A stretch of DNA of 11,888 nucleotides. It comes from Rickettsia typhi. Lineage in GTDB: Bacteria; Pseudomonadota; Alphaproteobacteria; Rickettsiales; UBA1997. The stretch lies in contig CAMDOL010000041.1 of NCBI GenBank assembly GCA_945903615.1, positions 1 to 11,888 of the forward strand. Reading direction: 5' to 3'. The position numbers and the translations under genes are program-made. Shown piece by piece: positions 7,576 through 11,888 of this stretch. The notes under the pieces were generated by a model that had not been told where the DNA came from, ran no database searches, and saw nothing but the letters and a program-made list of their open reading frames with translations. Every line of letters starts with the position of its first letter. The stretch's first letter is position 1.

Positions 7576-8024
7576 TAGGGATGATTATTGATGATGGTGT
7601 AAGCGCGATAAATTTGTTCGGTCAAAAAACTGCGGATCATCAGGTGTGGAAAAGTCATTTTGCTGAAAGACAAAACCAAATCAGCGCGCTTTTTTAACTC
7701 CTCAGAAAGCCCATCCGCACCACCAATTATAAAGGCTAAATTACTATTTCCTAAATTAGCAAAATTTTGAATAGCTCCAGCAAATTCAGGGCTAGAAAGC
7801 GTTTTACCTTTCTCATCCAAAGCAATAATTTTTGCTGAAGCCAAAACATTTGCCAACAACAACTCCGCTTCTTTAGCTTTCAAAACCTCACCTTGAAAAT
7901 TGCCTTTGGTTTCCAATTCTTTTAATTCTAATTTCCATGGTAATCTTTTTTTATATTTCAAAAATAGCTCCAAATTGGCGTCGTTCTTAGCAAATTTGCC
8001 CATCGAAATAATCGTTATTTTCAT
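7563..8024 (-). CDS. rlmH: 23S rRNA (pseudouridine1915-N3)-methyltransferase
   Basis: RlmH is a small SPOUT methyltransferase that methylates pseudouridine 1915 in helix 69 of 23S rRNA using S-adenosylmethionine. The 153-residue length is standard. The N-terminus MKITIISMGKF matches the family start. The AdoMet-binding knot shows IIALDEKGK (66-74) and FIIGGADGLSEEL (98-110). The C-terminus has FPHLMIRSFLTEQIYRAYTI and ends in HPYHRI, the family's active-site tail. It is transcribed leftward and divergently from coaD, with only 38-68 bp between the starts, so the two genes should have back-to-back promoters. The start has no Shine-Dalgarno motif. Its 3' end abuts the half palindrome and element A. 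Confidence 0.96.
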   Translation of the reverse strand: MKITIISMGKFAKNDANLELFLKYKKRLPWKLELKELETKGNFQGEVLKAKEAELLLANVLASAKIIALDEKGKTLSSPEFAGAIQNFANLGNSNLAFIIGGADGLSEELKKRADLVLSFSKMTFPHLMIRSFLTEQIYRAYTIINNHPYHRI

Positions 8025-8092
8025 TTTTATTAAGAGTAGATTTTAATTTAGCGAAAATTAATATGGCGCTTTCATTCAAAAAACCAAGCAAT

Positions 8093-8593
8093 ATGACACA
8101 TTCAATAAAAACTGGGATTTATCCAGGAACTTTTGATCCAATTACTTTTGGGCACTTAGATATTATTAAAAGAGCTTTAAAAATCGTTGATCGTTTAGTA
8201 ATTGCGGTTGCCAAAGATAGTTCTAAAAATCCAATATTTTCAGTATCAGAGAGATTAAAATTAATTGAGCAGGAAGTTGCAAACATTAATCAGGATAAAA
8301 TTATTGAGGTGGTTAGTTTTGAAGGATTGCTCATTGATTTTGCTCACCAAAAAAACTCTGACATTATAATTCGTGGTCTGCGCGCTGTTTCAGATTTTGA
8401 ATATGAATTTCAAATGTTTGGAATGAACTCCAAACTCAATCCTTTCATTCAAACAATTTTTCTGCCCGCTTCTGAATCAACTCATTTTATCGCTTCACGC
8501 TTAGTCAAAGAAGTGGCAAGGCTTGGTGGCAATGTCTCCAATTTTGTTTCTAAAAATGTTGAGCAAGAGTTGCATAAAATTTTTAAAAGATGA
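8093..8593 (+). CDS. coaD: Phosphopantetheine adenylyltransferase
   Basis: CoaD joins ATP and 4'-phosphopantetheine to make dephospho-CoA, the penultimate step of coenzyme A synthesis. The nucleotidyltransferase fold shows GIYPGTFDPITFGH (8-21), which contains the T/HxGH signature (Thr18, Gly20, His21). It also shows IIRGLRAVSDFEYEFQM (92-108), with Arg94 and Arg97 in the RGLR loop, and FIASRLVKEVA near the end, equivalent to the usual ISSS-LVKEVA ATP-binding motif. I chose the ATG at 8093 (166 residues, the usual size). An in-frame ATG at 8063 would add ten residues upstream of the conserved GIYPG block and cannot be excluded; neither start has a Shine-Dalgarno motif. It is divergent from rlmH and followed 17 bp later by palindromic element B. 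Confidence 0.95.
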   Translation: MTHSIKTGIYPGTFDPITFGHLDIIKRALKIVDRLVIAVAKDSSKNPIFSVSERLKLIEQEVANINQDKIIEVVSFEGLLIDFAHQKNSDIIIRGLRAVSDFEYEFQMFGMNSKLNPFIQTIFLPASESTHFIASRLVKEVARLGGNVSNFVSKNVEQELHKIFKR

Positions 8594-8610
8594 ATCAGCA
8601 AAAGAAAATT

Positions 8611-8822
8611 ATACCATTTCCAATCTTAAATTCATTATTTAAGCAAAGTATTTTTGAGGAAAAATTGCGACGAAGAATGCAAGAGGCAGTAGGCTCTGCC
8701 TCTAAATTCTTCAAGCAAATTTTTACCACAAACTTTGTTTGCAACTCATTAAGATTAGAAAAATAAAAAATTATGAGTAAAAAGACGAAGCTTAAAGATG
8801 AATTTAAGATTGGAAATGGTAT
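8611..8822. repeat. Palindromic element, copy B (212 bp), overlapping the ELM1-family start
   Basis: The arms ataccatttccaatcttaaa... (8611-8636) and ...ttggaaatggtat (8799-8822) are complementary, with a continued tttaagc/gcttaaa stem. The central hairpin (8672-8712) is gaagaat/attcttc plus a perfect agaggcag/ctgcctct stem around loop taggct. Interior blocks 8637-8720 and 8772-8798 match copy A with a single substitution in 111 nt. Copy B has an extra 51 bp (8721-8771) that copy A lacks. The right arm is read as the first 16 residues of the downstream protein. Confidence 0.9.
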
Positions 8823-9822
8823 TATCTGGGTTTTAAGTGATGATCGCCCCGGCAACTATTTGCAAGCGATTGGTCTTGCAGAAAAAATCGCTGAAATTTC
8901 TCCCTCCACTACTCAAATCAAAAAAATTAATTATAATTTTTGTGCTAGATTGCCTAATTTTCTCAAGATTGATGGAATGATGGGAATTGATGAGTCATCC
9001 AAAATTTCTCTTCTGGATAAATTTTTCTCAGATTTCAGCCTGCGCAAAAATGACACGCCAAACATCATTATCTCTGCCGGCAGAAAAACTGCTCCAATTG
9101 CAGCTTTTTTAAAAAATTATTATCAGGCTTTTGCTATTCAAATAATGAATCCAAATTGGAATTTTGCAAAATTTGATGTGGTAGTTTTGCCAAGTCACGA
9201 TAAGAAAAATAAATATGACAATGTAATAAGAATGACTGGTTCACTGACTAGAATTGATGATGAGCTTTTGAAAACTGAATATCAAAAATTTAGCAATGTG
9301 CTGCAAAAAATTAGTTCACCAAAAATTGCCTTGTTGGTTGGCGGCTCTTCAAAAAAAGGAAAATTTACCAATCAAACTGCTGAAGCTTTAGGCAAAATAG
9401 TAAGCAACATAACCAAACAAATGAATGGCAATCTTTTGGTTTTAAATAGCAGAAGAACTGGCGAAGAAATTACTGAAATATTGGATCAGAATTTGGATTG
9501 TCCTAAAAAAATTTTTAAATGGAAAAATCAAGATTGGCAAAATCCTTATTTTGCAGTTTTGCAGGCGGCAGATTTTATAATCGCCACTGGCGACTCCATC
9601 TCAATGTGTTCAGAAATTTGCTCTCTTGGCAAACCAGTTTATATTTTTAATCCGCCAGAAATTTGCTCATCTAAACATTTAAAATTTCATCAAGATTTAT
9701 TTGATCAAAGTTTTGCTAAGAAATTGAATGAACAAACTAAAATATTAGAACATTATTCAGCAAAAAAATTAATTGAGACTCACAGAATTGCAAAGCTAAT
9801 TGTTGGTCGATTTATCTTCTAG
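8773..9822 (+). CDS. ELM1/DUF1022-family protein with repeat-derived N-terminus
   Basis: It belongs to the family named for plant mitochondrial fission protein ELM1, common in alphaproteobacteria, with a glycosyltransferase GT-B-like architecture. Its bacterial role is not established. Family landmarks are IWVLSDDRPGNYLQAIGLAE (18-37), LPNFLKIDG, NIIISAGRKTAPIAAFLK, the NPNWNFAKFDVVVLPSHD segment, the glycine-rich IALLVGGSSKKG, LLVLNSRRTGEE, and a C-terminal FIIATGDSISMCSEICSLGKP block resembling nucleotide-sugar binding. At 349 residues the length is normal. The only usable start is the ATG at 8773, which lies in palindromic element B, so residues 1-16 (MSKKTKLKDEFKIGNG) come from the repeat and the family sequence starts at about Ile17. 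The stop TAG lies inside the first unit of a 13-bp tandem repeat. No Shine-Dalgarno motif is present. Confidence 0.88.
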   Translation: MSKKTKLKDEFKIGNGIIWVLSDDRPGNYLQAIGLAEKIAEISPSTTQIKKINYNFCARLPNFLKIDGMMGIDESSKISLLDKFFSDFSLRKNDTPNIIISAGRKTAPIAAFLKNYYQAFAIQIMNPNWNFAKFDVVVLPSHDKKNKYDNVIRMTGSLTRIDDELLKTEYQKFSNVLQKISSPKIALLVGGSSKKGKFTNQTAEALGKIVSNITKQMNGNLLVLNSRRTGEEITEILDQNLDCPKKIFKWKNQDWQNPYFAVLQAADFIIATGDSISMCSEICSLGKPVYIFNPPEICSSKHLKFHQDLFDQSFAKKLNEQTKILEHYSAKKLIETHRIAKLIVGRFIF

Positions 9823-9859
9823 ATTTATCTTCTAGATTTATCTTCTAGATTTATCTTCT
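9810..9859 (+). repeat. 13-bp tandem repeat over the ELM1-family stop codon
   Basis: The unit atttatcttctag occurs three times exactly (9810-9822, 9823-9835, 9836-9848), and a fourth time for its first 11 bases (9849-9859). Each full unit carries TAG; the first one is the gene's stop. A 14-bp near-duplicate pair follows directly: gggcacctctaaaa (9862-9875) and gggcagctctaaaa (9876-9889). Confidence 0.95.
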
Positions 9860-9965
9860 GGGGGCACCTCTAAAAGGGCAGCTCTAAAAAATAGATTGTA
9901 TTAATATTTCGCGCAAATAGACTTTTTTTTACACTTTATCAAGCAACAAAACAATTCATTAGAAT

Positions 9966-11888
9966 TTGCTAAAACCATTTTTCTCGATCCAAATAAAATC
10001 TTTTCGAGCTATTTTAGGCAAATGCTTTTTGCTTTCTCTTCTTCTTTTTTCCTACTCTTCCTGCACTGATCAAGGCTGTATTGAAGCTGAAGATTTTGGT
10101 GAATATGAGCAAGAAGTTTTAACCATAAAAGCTAATGCACTTGGTGAGAGTTGCGATTATCACCCAGATCAACCATTGGACGGAATGGATCAAGGCTCAG
10201 GATTAAAAACTTGTTTTATTTCTGGCAATATTAATGTTGTAGATGAGAACAACAACACATACACAAGCACAACTGGATGCGCTGGCTTTAGCAATGCGGT
10301 AGCCAAAAATCTTTGCATTCAGCAATGTCGCCAAACTTGCATTAATAACAACAGCTCTGACTCCTCTGGGGCCGAACCAGACTGGGTTTCAACCAGCAAA
10401 AAACAATCTGGAAAAAATATTGGAGTAACCATCACTCCTGGCGCTAAAATATATATACGGGCTATTGGCAAAATCACTTTAGGCGGAGATAAACCATCCC
10501 CAATTTTCACCAAATCAACTGAAAATAGCTTACAATCTAAGAAAAATGATTTTACTGGTCTTTTTGTCGATCTTAAAAGAGGGGTTCCTAAAGATGTAAA
10601 ATTTAGTGGCAAGTTAACATATGATAGCTCATCATCTGCGTGGGGTGGAGATATTAGCTCTACTGACAGTGCTGAAAAAGCTCGAGCATTTAATGGGGCA
10701 AGACGCCTAGTTGCATACACCATTCCTCATCCTGCTGATTATCGCTTTGATACCTCGCAAGCTTCAGAAATTGCGGGCACTCAAGGCACGCCACTCTTCG
10801 CCGATGACAGATTGTGGCAGTGCTCATACACCAATGCCGATCTAAAACAATCATCCTGCCTTAGTCTAGCTTACAACACTACTAATGGTTGGCCAAATAC
10901 CAACAACATAATAGCGCAAGGCTATTATGGCTTAGACTCAACCAAGCAAAGCTCTAATTTAGGAATGATTGGCGGAATGATTCGCTGGAATAATGATGGG
11001 CTGGAAGCATTAAATATTGATCCATTTTCTGTGAGCAAGACAACTTGCGGAACAACTTGCACACCCCTTCCAAGCCCAACAGCTGGAGGCATTATTGGTG
11101 ATTTAAGCACAACGACCAACGCATCAATTACAAATAGCCAAACTTATGCAGTAAGATTACTTTTTAAAAATCTTGGCTCTGTTGTTGGCACTGATAATTG
11201 TAGCTTGGGCGTGACACTAGGAACAACAGCCTTATCGGCCACCTATAAGAATGCTAGCGGCAAGATAACTCAGCCCGCTCAAAATATCACCACCAACAAA
11301 ACAGGCTGGAGCACTTCTTATATCTCTCTAGAACCAGGCGAAACAATCACATTCGCCGCCAATGCGGCCAATTTCAGCGGCACAAACTGCGGGAAAGTCA
11401 TCGCCTATCGCCTGATTAAATTACAAGATATAACTATTGGCAAATCTGGTTTTGTAAAATTTACTAGATTAGCTACTTCCGGCAGCAGCGGCACCTGTTA
11501 TTTAAACGGACGAATTATTAATCCGAAGGGTGATCGCACTGATGATGCGGCCAATGCCTTTGATAATGATTTTTATGAATATGATTCTTTTGCTACCAAC
11601 CCCTCTACTGACCCAATCAACAATTTAAACATACCAATTTCTAACTCCACAAATCTGGATGCATCTTTTGACAAAACTTGGTCTGAAAAAATATTTGTCA
11701 GAAAAGGTCAAGTCATTCGCTTTGATCCATCCAGCTGGAATGGAACATGGTCGACTGGATCTGGAGGAACTAGACAATGCGGAATCGGAACAGTAATGAA
11801 AGTTGGTGGCATTGATATGACAACTGAAATTATTGATGATAGGCCAGCATTTTTATGTCGCGGTAACTCCGAAGATCAAATCCCCAAT
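9966..11888 (+). CDS. Large Cys-rich lipoprotein-like secreted protein, possibly VirB6-like N-terminus (3' end outside window)
   Basis: One frame is open from after a TAG at 9960-9962 to the window end (641 codons from the TTG at 9966). No ATG lies in frame before the signal sequence, so I propose TTG 9966; ATT 10011 or TTG 10029 are alternatives. The N-terminus has basic residues, then a hydrophobic core (FLLSLLLFSYSS) ending at Cys33, a plausible though imperfect lipobox. Next comes GCIEAEDFGEYEQEV. That motif after a lipoprotein-like leader resembles, from memory, the extracytoplasmic N-terminus of Rickettsiales VirB6/TrbL-type secretion proteins. The rest is rich in Gly, Ser, Thr and Asn with many cysteines (for example the C-x3-C-x3-C in NLCIQQCRQTC), typical of a disulfide-bonded exported domain. 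Segments such as VTITPGAKIYIRAIGKI and KIFVRKGQVIRF look like repeated beta-sandwich modules. No virB4 or other secretion gene precedes it, and no transmembrane region is reached before the edge, so the VirB6 call is tentative. Confidence 0.6.
   Translation, partial: MLKPFFSIQIKSFRAILGKCFLLSLLLFSYSSCTDQGCIEAEDFGEYEQEVLTIKANALGESCDYHPDQPLDGMDQGSGLKTCFISGNINVVDENNNTYTSTTGCAGFSNAVAKNLCIQQCRQTCINNNSSDSSGAEPDWVSTSKKQSGKNIGVTITPGAKIYIRAIGKITLGGDKPSPIFTKSTENSLQSKKNDFTGLFVDLKRGVPKDVKFSGKLTYDSSSSAWGGDISSTDSAEKARAFNGARRLVAYTIPHPADYRFDTSQASEIAGTQGTPLFADDRLWQCSYTNADLKQSSCLSLAYNTTNGWPNTNNIIAQGYYGLDSTKQSSNLGMIGGMIRWNNDGLEALNIDPFSVSKTTCGTTCTPLPSPTAGGIIGDLSTTTNASITNSQTYAVRLLFKNLGSVVGTDNCSLGVTLGTTALSATYKNASGKITQPAQNITTNKTGWSTSYISLEPGETITFAANAANFSGTNCGKVIAYRLIKLQDITIGKSGFVKFTRLATSGSSGTCYLNGRIINPKGDRTDDAANAFDNDFYEYDSFATNPSTDPINNLNIPISNSTNLDASFDKTWSEKIFVRKGQVIRFDPSSWNGTWSTGSGGTRQCGIGTVMKVGGIDMTTEIIDDRPAFLCRGNSEDQIPN

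Noticed and set aside
7357-8822. CRISPR or insertion sequence explanation for the repeats
   Set aside because: There are only two copies 1.25 kb apart, no regular spacers, no transposase or integrase frame, and real genes (rlmH, coaD) lie between them.
8595-8855. 86-codon minus-strand ORF across element B
   Set aside because: It is made almost wholly of the palindromic repeat and its flanks, has no family resemblance, and lies antisense to the start of the ELM1-family gene. Its NEFKIGNGI peptide is simply the mirror of the palindrome arm.
10022-10069. ATG at 10022 as the start of the terminal gene
   Set aside because: It is in a different frame and reaches TGA at 10067-10069 after 15 codons. 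The correct frame has its own hydrophobic leader running into Cys33 without a frameshift.
10319-10723. 134-codon minus-strand ORF
   Set aside because: It lies opposite the long lipoprotein-like frame, which has a leader, a coherent Cys-rich composition and no stops over 1.9 kb. The minus frame shows no recognisable domain.

Overview
The window reads as a stretch of an AT-rich alphaproteobacterial chromosome, most likely Rickettsiales or a close relative. The evidence is the low GC content, the mosaic of single housekeeping genes, the many small palindromic repeats, and a terminal gene whose N-terminus resembles the secreted part of Rickettsiales VirB6-like proteins. The lineage call is inference; no rRNA gene is present.

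Layout. (1) 1-868: the C-terminal endonuclease end of a type III restriction enzyme, followed directly by a decayed fragment of the 3' end of tgt. (2) 869-1207: gene-free, holding a perfect 18-bp palindrome. (3) 1208-6478: four rightward genes, nuoG (complex I), rpsP (ribosomal protein S16), waaA (Kdo transferase) and icd (NADP isocitrate dehydrogenase of the eukaryote-like subfamily). (4) 6475-8024: two leftward genes, an exported ATP-dependent DNA ligase whose stop overlaps that of icd, and rlmH. (5) 8093-9822: rightward coaD and an ELM1-family (DUF1022) gene. (6) 9966 to the end: a large Cys-rich lipoprotein-like gene open at the window edge.

The genes do not form one pathway. nuoG and icd serve respiration and the TCA cycle, rpsP and rlmH serve the ribosome, coaD makes CoA, and waaA shows the cell makes Kdo-containing LPS. 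The possible VirB6-like gene would belong to a type IV secretion apparatus.

The least ordinary content lies between the genes. Two copies of a structured palindromic element (7357-7517 and 8611-8822) share an interior with one substitution in 111 nt. Their outer inverted arms differ at four base-pair positions, and every change is matched on the opposite arm of the same copy. The second copy supplies the start codon and first 16 residues of the ELM1-family protein. A second palindrome family (953-992, half copy near 7532), a 13-bp tandem repeat over the ELM1 stop, and a complete absence of Shine-Dalgarno motifs are also notable.
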